Below the pieces are notes generated by a model, which was given only the letters and a program-made list of their open reading frames with translations, was not told the DNA's origin and did no database searches. 64,000 nucleotides of DNA, taken from Bradyrhizobium diazoefficiens (GTDB taxonomy: Bacteria; Pseudomonadota; Alphaproteobacteria; Rhizobiales; Xanthobacteraceae). Of the stretch, positions 1 to 9,569 are shown piece by piece; positions within the stretch are counted from its first letter, which is position 1; each line of letters opens with the position of its first letter. The DNA lies in the NCBI RefSeq assembly GCF_016616885.1, contig NZ_CP067102.1:2632501-2696500 (forward strand). Direction: 5' to 3'. Position numbers and translations under genes: made by a program.

Positions 1-617
1 CAGGCTCGCGGAAAGGCTTGGCGGCAGACAGCCATCACGATGGTCACCGTTGGCCGTCCGCTATCCAGCGCATGGGCGTCGCCCAAGACCTCGGCAGCCA
101 GTTGCGAGCGCGTGATGCCGTTGGCCGGCAGACATTGCAGGACCGCTTCAGCACGGCGACATATTTGGCTCGCGGCCGAAGGCTCTCGTTTGGCGAGGCG
201 TTTGAGCAGGCCCATGCCTGCCGGATTCCCAAGCAATCCGACGAGTCCGGGGTGATTGCAACTCCCGATTACGTCCGACCAAAGGACTTGTGAATGAAAC
301 CGCTCGCTGGCGAGGTTGGCAATCGGGCCGTCAAGCCGCTCAAGCGCGTCGCGCAGCGAGGAAGCGATGCCAGAATTCCGGAAGGCCGCGTCGATCTGGC
401 GAACATCGATCCGCAGCGAATTCGCATAGTGCTGCGGACGACCGAGCAGCGACGCCAGCGCAGCGTGCTCCGGCGCCGTCAAATCGCCGATACGAAAACT
501 CTCGACCACGCCATTCAACGGCACGCGTTCGAAGCGCCGACGCAGGCGCTTGCGCAGGGAGGCGAGATGGTTGCCGCCGAGCAGGCGTCGAAGGCGTTCT
601 TCGGCCCCATCGGTCAT
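1..617 (-). CDS. jetD: Wadjet protein JetD, DUF2399/TIGR02679 class (C-terminus beyond window)
   Basis: Reading the minus strand from the ATG at 617 gives about 205 codons without a stop up to the left edge, so only the N-terminal half is present. The ATG overlaps the jetC stop in an ATGA junction, which fixes the start. The visible part is Leu/Arg-rich with a run GNPAGMGLLKRLA and fits the N-terminal (DUF3323-like) domain seen in TIGR02679 proteins. In Wadjet systems JetD is the topoisomerase VI-like (Toprim) nuclease that cuts plasmid DNA held by the JetABC SMC complex. The Toprim domain would lie outside the window, so nuclease competence cannot be judged. Identification rests mainly on being fourth in the jetA-B-C-D order. 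Confidence 0.8.
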   Translation of the reverse strand, partial: MTDGAEERLRRLLGGNHLASLRKRLRRRFERVPLNGVVESFRIGDLTAPEHAALASLLGRPQHYANSLRIDVRQIDAAFRNSGIASSLRDALERLDGPIANLASERFHSQVLWSDVIGSCNHPGLVGLLGNPAGMGLLKRLAKREPSAASQICRRAEAVLQCLPANGITRSQLAAEVLGDAHALDSGRPTVTIVMAVCRQAFPRA

Positions 618-3600
618 GCCGGCGCAAACCTGCGGTCGGGATCGGCCTCGCGTACTCTTGCCTTTCCGTCCCAGGTCCAACGCGAAACGAACACTGCATC
701 GATGCCCTCTTGGCGCTGCAACTGGCAGATCGATACGCCAGGCAGTTCGGCGTAGCAGGCCCACTCTCGTTCGCTCGTAATGACGAAATCCAGATCGAAC
801 TCCCGGATGAGGCCCATACAATGAGCGCGTGCGGTATCGTCGATGCCGGCAAAAGCTTCGTCGAGTAAAATCAACCTCGGTGCTAGCGCGTAGCTGCCTT
901 GGCTGTAGAAACTGGCGACAGCGGCAAACAACGGCACGGTGAGGCCGAGGGCCCGCTCCCCGCTGGAAGCCGGTCCGGAAAGCTTGCGCCATTGACCGTC
1001 TTGCCAGCGTTCGACACGGAATCTGTGCCAGCGTCGATAATCGAGCGCGCGCGAAAGCTGGTCGATCAGGCTACCGCCATCCGCTTCGGCGAGCTCGCGC
1101 TCGGCTGCGATGCGCTGCTGCAACATCGCACCGACAACCCGACGGTCCTCGGACGACCACAGGTCCGCGTTGGTATTGAGGAGACGCTTACGCGCAGCCT
1201 CGAGGCCGACTGGGGCGCCTTCTTCCTCCGACAGAGGCGGCCACAACAGGCGAAAGCGGACGCCCGTCGATGTTGGCCGACTGTACAGTTCCTTGTTAAT
1301 CGCGTCGCGCTGCGCCTCCGCTGTCTGCAGCAGACGCTGAATTTCGGAGGCGATCTCGGCTTGAAGATGATTTTCCAGCGCAGCGCGCTCGTTGGCGTTC
1401 AACAGTTCGGTGCGCTGGTCGATCTCTGCCTCAAGCCGTGTCGCGAGGCGGTCCGGGCGTTCGGACCGATTCTGGTAGATGACGCTTACGATGAGGCCCC
1501 AGTCGCTCTGTTCGGCAAGCACCTGATGGCCGAGCGCACTGAGGGAACGTTGCAGTTCTGTAAAGTCTTCGCCAATCTGCCGCTGGACGCGCGTCCACGC
1601 CTCGTCGTCATCCGTCACGCTGGATAGGGCATGTTCGGCACGGCGGGCCAGCGTCAGCGCTGGATCTATCGTCCAGGGGCTACTCGCGTCCGGTACCTCC
1701 AGGTCTGGCAATGCGGCCGACAGCAGACCTGCCAAGGTGAATTGCCGGAACTTCGAAATGGCTTGTGCACGCGCTTCGCTGCCGCGCTCAAACGCCGCAT
1801 TAGCGGTTGCGGACTGCTCATCGGCGACAGCACGCGCCTCGCCGGCCTTCTGCAAGGCCGTCCCTGCCTTCTTCCATCCTGTCTCGCACCGTTCGACGCC
1901 GGCACGCGCCTCACTGAGCATCTGCTGCAGTTCCTCGACTCTTGCACCTACTGCTTCGCGCAATACAACAAGCCGGGATGATGCTTCTTCCGCCTCGATC
2001 CGAGCCGCATCGCGCTGCTCTTGATGCCTCTTCACGTCGTCAAGCATTTCAGCTTCGCGGGCGCGCTGCCTGTGTAGATCTGCGAGCGCCAGGCGCAGCT
2101 CATGGATGGCTTGCGTGAGCCGGATCTGCGAATCCTGATAGTTGTTCAGCGCCGCTTCGATCGCAGGCAACGCAGCAGGTGATATTGGCAAACGCAAATC
2201 GATAGCATCGGCGGAAAGCCGTTCACGCTCCCTCCGCAGGTTTTCTTCCGCCTTCCGGTATGGAGCGTCGGCCTCGACCAGCCGGTCGCGGGCAAGTTGG
2301 GCGTCGCGGGCAGCAGCGGTGCCGGCGAGATGTGCTTCTCGAAGGAGGTCATCGGGCGGAGCCTGCCGCCATTCGGCGTCTGCCTCGTGCTGATCGCTGG
2401 CGAGTTGCCCGGTCTTCGCCTGCAGGGTCGCGAGTTCGTGGCCGATTGACACTAATCTCTCGGCAATTTCGGTCAGCCGCTGCTCGCGGGCGGCGGCGCG
2501 AGCGGCGTATCCGATATAGACCGCCGCGGGTTTAACCCAGGCGCCTGCCAGACTGCCAAGGCGGAATTGGCCGTCGGGAACCACCCAGACCTCGCTTTCG
2601 ACAGGATCATCGTCGCTGCAGGCGATTGCCGCCAACACCTGCTCGACGACATCAGCCGATACGGTGCTGTGGTCCGGCAGGGCAGCCTGCAGCCAATCGG
2701 CAAGTGATGCCGGATGCGGTCGCCGCGGCAAGATTTGCGTATCGTGCAGCGCGGTGCCGCCGTCTTTGGTTTGCAGCCGGCCACCGGGCGAAACCCATGC
2801 ATCGAGCAGGCCAGCAGCTTCCAGCGCAGCTTCGAGGCCGGCGCGCTGCGGGCCGGTCACCGCATCGCGAAAGTCGACCAATTGCCAGAGTGGCGCGCCG
2901 GTATGAGCAGCCCTCGCATCGGAGCTTCGCGTGTAAGGTGCGGGGGGCATCGTGTCGATGCCGGCTTCGAGACAGCTACGCGCGTGTTCAAGGGTCTCGC
3001 GCTCAACCTCCAGCACCTGGCGTTCGCCGTCGAGCGTGACGCGACGTTGTGCAAGCCGCTGATTGGCTTGCATCGGGGCTGCCTGCAGCAAATGGCGCGT
3101 CGGATTATCTCCATCCAGAGTTGTGACCCAGTCGCCCAGGGTTGCCAACGCCGCAAGACAATCGTCGGAGCCGACTTGCAGTTGTTTCAGGCCGGCGAAG
3201 TATCGCTCCCAGGCCTCGATAAGATCGGTGCCCTTGCGTTCGACGTCGGCATCCGCCAACTCACGTTGATGCACTGCGGCTTCGACCGCATCCTGTCTAT
3301 CGTTGCGTGCGCCCAAGCGCTGCGCGTGCTCGACTTCGACGAGCGCCATGTCGGCGTGGCGCTGGCGGAGCAGCGCGATCTGCTCGCGTCGTCCGGTGAC
3401 CAATTCCCGCAGCGCGACCGATGCGCCGTCGAACGTCTTTTGCGCCAGTTCGACCAGTGCATCGGTCGTGAGCGTTGACAGCGGGTTCTTTGCGTGAAGG
3501 CTGGCAATACCCGCCGCTTCGGCATGGACCATGCCGTCCTGGCGCAATCCGGCCATGCTGCGTTCGGCCGCGAGCGCGCGTTGATTGGCGAATTCCGTGT

Positions 3601-4777
3601 CCTTCGTGCTGCGCTCCGATCGCCTGATCGACTCCTCGAGGGTTGAAGCTGCTCCCTGCGCTGTGCGTCCACGCGCGTCCGCTTCTTTCACGGCCAATTC
3701 GAGGCGGTTAGCATCTTCCATCGCCGGGCTGCTACGCAGCGTTTCGAGGCGGGCGCGTTCGCTGGCCAGCGCGACCTCCGTCTCGTGATGCGCGGTCTGG
3801 GCTATTGCCTCATCGCTCCTTGCGTTTTCAAGCCGGACTTGAGCCTCGCTGCGCGCTCGGCTGGCGCTGTCGAATTCAGTCTGGGCCTGACGCAGCGCGC
3901 GCGCTTGCCGGCGGCTCTGCGTTCCGGCGTAGATGCGATAGCGTTGGTCGAATTGCGCGACCGCCTTGGCCAGCGCCTGGTATTCTTCAAGCTGACGGCG
4001 GTCCTCCTCGAGTTGGCCGAGCGCTTCGGCCACATCGCCGAGTAACTCCGGCGCAAGTGGCGGCAAGGCCTCAGTCAGTGCGTTCGAGAGCGCGGTTTCA
4101 TCCGGCTTCCTCGAAAGTTGCGGCTGCCGCAACTGGATAAGGGTGTCCATCAATGCATCGTAACGCTTGGCGCCGAGGTGAAACAGCCGTTCGTCGACCG
4201 CGCGACGATAGCTGGTCGCGGTGTCGAAGACCTGGCCGTGGCTGTGGAGCGCGTCGCGAAGGCGTTCCCTGGTCAATACGACGCGCTGGTCGCTCATCAA
4301 CCAGATGTCTTGATTGATGCGCTGCGCTTGCTCTGCCTCCTCGATCAGGAAGAACCAGCTTTCCACCTGCGGGCGGGCGGCGACCGCGGAAAGCCCAACT
4401 CCGAGCGACAGATATCGCGGCGTGCCGTCTTCGGCGAGGCGACCGAACTCGATCCACGCATAACCATTGCGACGATCATGGCTGTTCATCAGGAGATTCC
4501 AGGCCATCCTCTTGCCGCTGTCCCCATCGGGCTCGATGCGCGATGGCTTCACCTGTGCGTCGAGCAGGAAGGGCAGGGTCAACGACAGCACCTTCGACTT
4601 GCCGGTGCCGTTATTGCCGCGCAACAGCAAGTGGCCGTCGCGGAACCAGAATTCCTCACTGTCGTAATGAAACAGCTCTATGACCCCGAGCCGTAAGGGT
4701 TGCCAGCGCGGCCGCGTTGGAACCGGTAGATTCGGTCTTTCGTGCGGTAGCGAAAGCAAGGCCAACATCGTCTTCAT
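614..4777 (-). CDS. jetC: Wadjet SMC-like ATPase JetC (TIGR02680 class)
   Basis: A protein of 1387 residues built like an SMC/MukB ATPase. The N-terminal head carries a Walker A motif GNNGTGKS at residues 54-61. A very long Glu/Arg/Ala-rich coiled coil is interrupted near the middle by a hinge-like stretch. The C-terminal head has an ABC-signature-like SSGER near residue 1271 and a Walker B LILLDEAFAGID near 1302. Length and motif order match the TIGR02680 family, the motor subunit of Wadjet, which extrudes DNA loops and recognises small circular plasmids. The start overlaps the jetB stop by four bases and the stop overlaps the jetD start by four, so translation is probably coupled. All ATPase motifs look intact. 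Confidence 0.93.
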   Translation of the reverse strand: MKTMLALLSLPHERPNLPVPTRPRWQPLRLGVIELFHYDSEEFWFRDGHLLLRGNNGTGKSKVLSLTLPFLLDAQVKPSRIEPDGDSGKRMAWNLLMNSHDRRNGYAWIEFGRLAEDGTPRYLSLGVGLSAVAARPQVESWFFLIEEAEQAQRINQDIWLMSDQRVVLTRERLRDALHSHGQVFDTATSYRRAVDERLFHLGAKRYDALMDTLIQLRQPQLSRKPDETALSNALTEALPPLAPELLGDVAEALGQLEEDRRQLEEYQALAKAVAQFDQRYRIYAGTQSRRQARALRQAQTEFDSASRARSEAQVRLENARSDEAIAQTAHHETEVALASERARLETLRSSPAMEDANRLELAVKEADARGRTAQGAASTLEESIRRSERSTKDTEFANQRALAAERSMAGLRQDGMVHAEAAGIASLHAKNPLSTLTTDALVELAQKTFDGASVALRELVTGRREQIALLRQRHADMALVEVEHAQRLGARNDRQDAVEAAVHQRELADADVERKGTDLIEAWERYFAGLKQLQVGSDDCLAALATLGDWVTTLDGDNPTRHLLQAAPMQANQRLAQRRVTLDGERQVLEVERETLEHARSCLEAGIDTMPPAPYTRSSDARAAHTGAPLWQLVDFRDAVTGPQRAGLEAALEAAGLLDAWVSPGGRLQTKDGGTALHDTQILPRRPHPASLADWLQAALPDHSTVSADVVEQVLAAIACSDDDPVESEVWVVPDGQFRLGSLAGAWVKPAAVYIGYAARAAAREQRLTEIAERLVSIGHELATLQAKTGQLASDQHEADAEWRQAPPDDLLREAHLAGTAAARDAQLARDRLVEADAPYRKAEENLRRERERLSADAIDLRLPISPAALPAIEAALNNYQDSQIRLTQAIHELRLALADLHRQRAREAEMLDDVKRHQEQRDAARIEAEEASSRLVVLREAVGARVEELQQMLSEARAGVERCETGWKKAGTALQKAGEARAVADEQSATANAAFERGSEARAQAISKFRQFTLAGLLSAALPDLEVPDASSPWTIDPALTLARRAEHALSSVTDDDEAWTRVQRQIGEDFTELQRSLSALGHQVLAEQSDWGLIVSVIYQNRSERPDRLATRLEAEIDQRTELLNANERAALENHLQAEIASEIQRLLQTAEAQRDAINKELYSRPTSTGVRFRLLWPPLSEEEGAPVGLEAARKRLLNTNADLWSSEDRRVVGAMLQQRIAAERELAEADGGSLIDQLSRALDYRRWHRFRVERWQDGQWRKLSGPASSGERALGLTVPLFAAVASFYSQGSYALAPRLILLDEAFAGIDDTARAHCMGLIREFDLDFVITSEREWACYAELPGVSICQLQRQEGIDAVFVSRWTWDGKARVREADPDRRFAPA

Positions 4778-6066
4778 CTGGAAAAGAGAGAGTCGGAGAC
4801 GGGGATTGGCATGTCCGGTGTTTCCTGGCGGATTTCGGCCTCGCCCAGTGCGAAACGCGCAAGCGCCGGAAGCGGCAGGATGGAGTCGGCGCTCCTGACA
4901 ATTAGCTGGAGCTTCTCAAGACGCCCTATCGCAACCTTCGCGAGCTCACGTTCGGCGCCTGGTTCACGTGCCGATTTCCGCCAATAGCGACCATATCGGC
5001 CCTTGGCGTCACGCAGGAGGTCGACGATATCGTGCTCGCGCTTGACGAAGGGCTGCCTTCGGCCGGCGGTATCGGCCTGCTGCCTATAGTCCGTGGCGAG
5101 GTATTCTGCAGCCAGCAATGTCACATGTGCATCGGTGCCTTCGGCAGGCATTGCGATATCCGTTAGCGTGCCTGTTTCATCGACAAGGGCCAGCCCCTCG
5201 GCTCGCTGCTCTGCGACCAAACCTGTCGCGTCGCACAGACGGGCGGCCATCGCCCCGCGTTGGTTTATGAAATAGGAGCGGGCCTCCGGGTTCAAGTCTT
5301 CAAGGTAAACCGCCGGATCGTCGAGGAGGCGACGCGCGATCCGGTGTCTCAACGCCGTGCGCTGACCCTCGTCGCTGTCCGCGACGTGCTCATCGAGCAG
5401 GGTGTGCAACCGCTGGTCCAGTGTGTCGGGCGCCTCTTCGGCGGGCCAGGTCGACGGGCCCCGCACGGCCGCCAGCATGCCGGCGAGCGCTGGCCGATGC
5501 ACGTCGTAGAGCGCATCTGCCTGATCGCCTCCACCCTGCACGAAGGCATCTTCATCGCCGGCAACACGCTGCAGCACGCCCAGGCTCAACAAGGTACGGC
5601 ATACCGCTACCAGTTCACGTCGCTCGTGATGGGAGCCAAGCCTGAAGGTGAAGCCGAGTGACGTCAGTCCTGGTTCGGCGGCAAGACCGAGCAATCTTTC
5701 TACCAGAATGCGAAGGGTGACTTGGGGGTCGGCGCGTTCGAGCACCGCGCAGGCAAGGCAGAGCAGCACATACTTGCGGCGATCATAGTCGGGCAGGCCG
5801 CGAGTGGAGTTGTTGAGATCTGCGGGCCGCTTGTAGAGACGCGCGCCCTCCCGTCCGATCTGCAACGGCCATCCGGTTTCGCGGGTAAACCACTCTTGCA
5901 GGGCGTTTGCCTGGCGGCGCACTGCAATAAAGTCTTCATGCATTGGACTCATCAACGGCGTCATCAACAAGGCGCGGAGAGCGCCGCGAAATTCTTCGCG
6001 CTGGAACTGGCGCTGTTGCTGGCCGATGCTGCGGCTGTCCCTGGATCTCTGACGACTTGTCTTCAT
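4774..6066 (-). CDS. jetB: Wadjet subunit JetB, DUF2398/TIGR02678 class
   Basis: A 430-residue protein with an Arg/Gln-rich N-terminus followed by a conserved stretch including LLMTPLMSPMHEDF and RETGWPLQIGREGARLYKRP, typical of DUF2398. The family is a winged-helix (kite/MukE-like) subunit that bridges the kleisin JetA and the ATPase JetC. It starts inside the end of jetA (ATGA overlap at 6063-6066) and its stop overlaps the jetC start, so it is the second gene of a tightly packed operon. The role is inferred from family and gene order; no catalytic residues are expected. Confidence 0.88.
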   Translation of the reverse strand: MKTSRQRSRDSRSIGQQQRQFQREEFRGALRALLMTPLMSPMHEDFIAVRRQANALQEWFTRETGWPLQIGREGARLYKRPADLNNSTRGLPDYDRRKYVLLCLACAVLERADPQVTLRILVERLLGLAAEPGLTSLGFTFRLGSHHERRELVAVCRTLLSLGVLQRVAGDEDAFVQGGGDQADALYDVHRPALAGMLAAVRGPSTWPAEEAPDTLDQRLHTLLDEHVADSDEGQRTALRHRIARRLLDDPAVYLEDLNPEARSYFINQRGAMAARLCDATGLVAEQRAEGLALVDETGTLTDIAMPAEGTDAHVTLLAAEYLATDYRQQADTAGRRQPFVKREHDIVDLLRDAKGRYGRYWRKSAREPGAERELAKVAIGRLEKLQLIVRSADSILPLPALARFALGEAEIRQETPDMPIPVSDSLFSR

Positions 6067-7583
6067 TGCACGTCTTGTGTCGATGTAATTGTGATCACGT
6101 GGTCGCGCCCGCCGAAAATGCCCCGCGGTGTATTGATTTCGGCATAACTGTCGGGAGGGAGCGGCTTCAGATGAACGTGCAATGGACCGTCACCTGTCGG
6201 CCGTTCTGCCACGGATTCTGGACCAGCCTGTTCGGACAGAGCTTCGCCAAGCAATCCCAGGAACAGGCTGAAGGCGTGTGTGTCGAGTTCGCCCAGGTTG
6301 GAGAGATACGTGGGCTGTCCGGTCGCCAGACGCTTGCGAGCCGCCTCGACTTGCTGAGATTCTTGCGCGAGTTCGCGCGCCAGGCGTGTGCGGGCCTCCG
6401 TACGATCCCGCACGCGCGGCAGAGGCCCTCTTGGAGCGGCTTCGCCGTATTCGCGCAAGCGAGGGTGAATCACCAAGGGCGGGGCGTCGGCCCAGCGGGT
6501 GGTGGCCGGCACGTCAATCCCCGCATCGATGTCGAGCGAAAAATGCCGCGCGGGATTCAGCGCAAAGGCGGCGCGGGCAAGTCGGTGGGCCTCGTTGTCG
6601 TCGGCGCAGGCGACAAACCAGCCGGCCAGAACGCGGAAGTCGGCAGAGCGATCGCTGCGGCCGCTCCGCCGTTCGTTGAGTGCCGCGATGGCGGCCAGAA
6701 GCTGCGGAATGGCCGATCGTGCCCTCGCTCGCAACAACTCGGCTTGCGATGGTTCGTGGCTGGAGCGGAAGAACCAGCCACGCAGCCCCCTCCAGCGCTC
6801 GCGCCATCCCTCCCGGTAACGGGTTTGCGCGTCGATCTGATCCTGGATCTCGCCTGGAGCGGCATCGCGCCCTTCGCGCGCGGCGACCTGTTGCAGCATC
6901 GCATCGATCCTCGGCTCCAGAGCATCGATCAAGCCGGCGATAGTGTCGGACCGGCGCACCAGATCGCCGATGAAGCGCTCCAGATAATCGATGAGTTGTC
7001 GCTTGTAGTTTAGCACTGCACCGGCCTGTGCCTGCTGCAGCTCAATGCTCCGTGCAACGCCGGCCATGAACGCCTGTGCATTCTCGGCAAGGCCTTCGAA
7101 AACGCGGACGAGATCTCGAAGCGTTTCATGGACCTTGGCCACATCCGGCTCGGTCTCGGCAGCCAGCGCCCGCAGAGCTTCGAGCCGGCTCGCGATGTCT
7201 TCGAGGGCTATGCTTTGCAGTTCGGCGCGACGTTCTAGGGTCTGCACGAAAAGCGCCAGCGCCGATTCTACGGCTTCACCGCCTTGCGAGAGCCGATAGA
7301 GATAGCGAGCACGGTAGAAATCACTGAGACTGGACACCCGCGCAGTGTCAGGATGCGACTCCAGATTGCCCCAGACCGTGAGCTGGGTCAGCGCGGCATT
7401 GACTTCTTCAATCTCAGGGAGCTTGGCTGGCCATCGAGCTTCGGCAAGCACTTCGTCCGGTCTTAGCTGCAGCCGGTACTGCCGCTTGGCTGCGGCGAAA
7501 ACGTCCATGATGCAGCGATAAAAGTAGGCCTTTTCGGCGCTGACGTGCCTGAAAAGTTCGGCCGAATCGCTTACGGCTTGCAT
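6063..7583 (-). CDS. jetA: Wadjet kleisin-like subunit JetA, DUF2397/TIGR02677 class
   Basis: About 506 residues. The N-terminal stretch SAELFRHVSAEKAYFYRCIM is typical of DUF2397/TIGR02677 proteins. The rest is mostly helical with winged-helix-like segments, fitting a kleisin/MukF-like subunit that closes the SMC ring. The reading frame could open at a TTG at 7619, but the ATG at 7583 is preferred: it has GAGAAGG seven bases upstream and begins right before the conserved region. This is the first gene of the operon, followed by jetB with an ATGA overlap. No regulator or extra nuclease lies between it and the divergent hipBA pair. Confidence 0.88.
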   Translation of the reverse strand: MQAVSDSAELFRHVSAEKAYFYRCIMDVFAAAKRQYRLQLRPDEVLAEARWPAKLPEIEEVNAALTQLTVWGNLESHPDTARVSSLSDFYRARYLYRLSQGGEAVESALALFVQTLERRAELQSIALEDIASRLEALRALAAETEPDVAKVHETLRDLVRVFEGLAENAQAFMAGVARSIELQQAQAGAVLNYKRQLIDYLERFIGDLVRRSDTIAGLIDALEPRIDAMLQQVAAREGRDAAPGEIQDQIDAQTRYREGWRERWRGLRGWFFRSSHEPSQAELLRARARSAIPQLLAAIAALNERRSGRSDRSADFRVLAGWFVACADDNEAHRLARAAFALNPARHFSLDIDAGIDVPATTRWADAPPLVIHPRLREYGEAAPRGPLPRVRDRTEARTRLARELAQESQQVEAARKRLATGQPTYLSNLGELDTHAFSLFLGLLGEALSEQAGPESVAERPTGDGPLHVHLKPLPPDSYAEINTPRGIFGGRDHVITITSTQDVQ

Positions 7584-7999
7584 GGGCAGCCTTCTCGATA
7601 TTCCGACGGAGATCCGCAACCTGCGCGATAGGCTAGTCTATTTTCCCACACGCTGCAGCCTGCGGTGCTATCTCGGTCCTCGAAATACACCTGATTTATA
7701 GAATCCCAGATAGCCATTGGTTGTCGTTCGGTGTCCTGTCACGAGCGGCGATGGTGAGATCCTTCGTCGGCATCGCGGCGGTGGCCATGCGGCGCGGCTC
7801 GTCGAATGACAACGGTTGTCGCTGTGAGGGCAGCACGGAGCGTCCGTCGCGGGCGAGATCGGTTGGCTGGCTTGAATCTGTTCCCTATTGGTTCTATTTA
7901 GTCAATGTCTTCACCGGCCAATATCTTGCCAACTCCAGATCTGCCTACTTAAAGAGACGTTCCTGCCAATATTTGATAAACTAACTTCTATACAAGGCA
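7584..7999. other. divergent intergenic region jetA / hipB
   Basis: About 420 bp separating the Wadjet operon from hipBA, more AT-rich near hipB. It must hold the jetA promoter. A TATAAA-like box reads on the minus strand near 7695-7701, but no clear -35 pairs with it. The words GGCCAATATCTTGCC (from about 7916) and TGCCAATATTTGA (from about 7965) form an imperfect direct repeat 50 bp apart close to hipB and could be HipB operator half-sites. Short reading frames here do not look like genes. Confidence 0.3.
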
Positions 8000-8029
8000 T
8001 TGCGCCAGGCTCGTTGTGACAATTATAAT
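8000..8029 (+). promoter_or_regulatory. putative hipBA promoter
   Basis: A consensus TATAAT at 8024-8029 lies 27 bp before the first hipB ATG, with a weak TTGCGC at 8000-8005 and an 18-bp spacer. Consensus -10 boxes are rare in this GC-rich DNA. The -35 is poor, as expected of a promoter that is autoregulated. Confidence 0.4.
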
Positions 8030-8055
8030 AGGCAAATGCGGTCGAAATCGGAGAG

Positions 8056-8328
8056 ATGAGTATTATAGGCTGCAATATGGACCTTATGGAACTCGGTGAG
8101 CGTGTTAAGGCGGCCCGTAAATCCAAGGGATGGTCGCAGACCAAGCTGGCGCAAACTGCGGGCATCAGTCGCGCACGCCTGGAGGCGCTTGAGAATGCCC
8201 GCCTTGCGGAAATGGGCATCAAAAATCTGCTTCGTATCTTGAATGCGTTGGATCTCGACCTGAGGTTGACGCAGCTTAATCGCGGTCGCCCGACACTTGA
8301 GGATCTGGCAGCGGAGGAGGCTCGCTAA
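8056..8328 (+). CDS. hipB: HipB-like antitoxin, XRE/Cro-type repressor
   Basis: A 90-residue protein that is nearly all helix-turn-helix: GERVKAARKSKGWSQTKLAQ, then GISRARLEALENARLAEMG and a C-terminal ILNALDLDLRL. This is the XRE fold of HipB-type antitoxins, which bind the paired toxin and repress the operon. The start may be the ATG at 8056, with GGAG immediately upstream but too close, or the in-frame ATG at 8077, with AGG seven bases upstream. The shorter form begins at MDLMELGERV and may be more natural. The stop overlaps the hipA start as TAATG, so the two are translated together. Confidence 0.88.
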   Translation: MSIIGCNMDLMELGERVKAARKSKGWSQTKLAQTAGISRARLEALENARLAEMGIKNLLRILNALDLDLRLTQLNRGRPTLEDLAAEEAR

Positions 8329-9569
8329 TGCTCCGGGTCTGGACAGATCAGCAGTCCGCTGGACATTTGGACCGCCATGGACCGCGAGGGACAGCTTTCG
8401 TCTACGAGCCGAAAGTGGCAGCCGAACGTGCAGTCTCGATCACGATGCCAGTGCGGACGGCATCTTGGAATATGCAACACAGTCTTGCGCCGATATTCGA
8501 CATGAATCTCCCGGAGGGGGCGCTCCGGGCGTACCTTGTGCGCAGTTTTGCCAAGGCGACCGGAACGTTTGATGATTTCGATTTGCTGGCGGTTGTTGGA
8601 CGAAGCCAGATCGGGCGCATCCGTTACTCTGATCTCGATGCCGAGCTAAATGAGGACGTTCCATTCCAATCCATCGACGAGATCCTCAGTGCAAAGCGCG
8701 GTGGCGAGCTGTTCGCTTATCTTCTTGAGAAGTTCGCGGTCCATTCAGGGCTTTCGGGCATCCAGCCGAAGGTAATGATCCGCGCTGTCGAGGACGCGGG
8801 AACAGGTGCAGGTGATCGCCAATCCCAGAGCTTCCGCAGCGCTACGCACATCGTAAAGTTCTGGGACCCGAACGAATATCCCGAACTGGCTGCCAACGAA
8901 TATTTCTGCCTGTCGGCCGCAAGGGCCGTGGGATTGACCGTTCCGGATTTCCAGCTCTCAGACAACGGTACCGCCATCGTTTTGAAGCGTTTCGATCTGC
9001 GGCTTGATGGCACTTATCTGGGCTACGAGGACTTTTGCGTCCTCAACGGTGTACCCACTACCGAGAAATATAACGGTGGCTACGAAACACGCTTATTCAA
9101 GCGCGCCCGCGATTTCATTGATCCGGCCGGACAGCGCAACGCGCTAGAGGATATGTTCAAGCTGTTCGTCCTCAATTGCGCTCTTCGCAATGGTGACGCA
9201 CATCTGAAGAACTTCGGCGTCATCTATGAAGATGTCACTGGTCCCGCACGTCTTGCGCCGGTGTATGATCTCGTCAGCACGGTGCCCTATTTGCCGAAGG
9301 ACGGCATGGCGCTTACATTGAATGGCTCGACCAAATGGCCAGACCGCAAAGCGTTGGTGCGTCTTGGTCAAACCCGCTGCGATCTCTCCCTGCCGGCGAT
9401 CAACAAGGTCATTGAGCAAGCCGCTGATGTTCTGGCGAAGTTGGCACCGGAGATGACGAAGTATTTCGGCGAGAATTCTGCTCATCGCGAGATCGGAGAT
9501 AGACTTCTGGCGGCTTGGCAGACGGGCATTCGCGAGAGTCTTGGCTTTTCGAGTGTCGCACTCGGATAG
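8328..9569 (+). CDS. hipA: HipA-like serine/threonine kinase toxin
   Basis: 413 residues, close to the usual HipA length of about 440. Visible signatures are SGIQPKVM at 143-150 (the regulated P-loop of HipA kinases), HIVKF with the ATP-binding Lys177, the catalytic loop NGDAHLKNFG at 288-297 with Asp290, and YDLVST at 313-318 with the Mg-binding Asp. E. coli HipA phosphorylates glutamyl-tRNA synthetase; the target here is unknown. All catalytic residues appear present, so the toxin is probably active and held by HipB. It lies beside the Wadjet operon, as toxin-antitoxin pairs often do in defence islands. Confidence 0.9.
   Translation: MLRVWTDQQSAGHLDRHGPRGTAFVYEPKVAAERAVSITMPVRTASWNMQHSLAPIFDMNLPEGALRAYLVRSFAKATGTFDDFDLLAVVGRSQIGRIRYSDLDAELNEDVPFQSIDEILSAKRGGELFAYLLEKFAVHSGLSGIQPKVMIRAVEDAGTGAGDRQSQSFRSATHIVKFWDPNEYPELAANEYFCLSAARAVGLTVPDFQLSDNGTAIVLKRFDLRLDGTYLGYEDFCVLNGVPTTEKYNGGYETRLFKRARDFIDPAGQRNALEDMFKLFVLNCALRNGDAHLKNFGVIYEDVTGPARLAPVYDLVSTVPYLPKDGMALTLNGSTKWPDRKALVRLGQTRCDLSLPAINKVIEQAADVLAKLAPEMTKYFGENSAHREIGDRLLAAWQTGIRESLGFSSVALG

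Noticed and set aside
290..868. Plus-strand frames inside jetC/jetD
   Set aside because: Antisense shadows of the GC-rich Wadjet genes with no recognisable protein features.
7584..7619. TTG start for jetA
   Set aside because: The ATG at 7583 has a good ribosome site and begins right before the conserved region.
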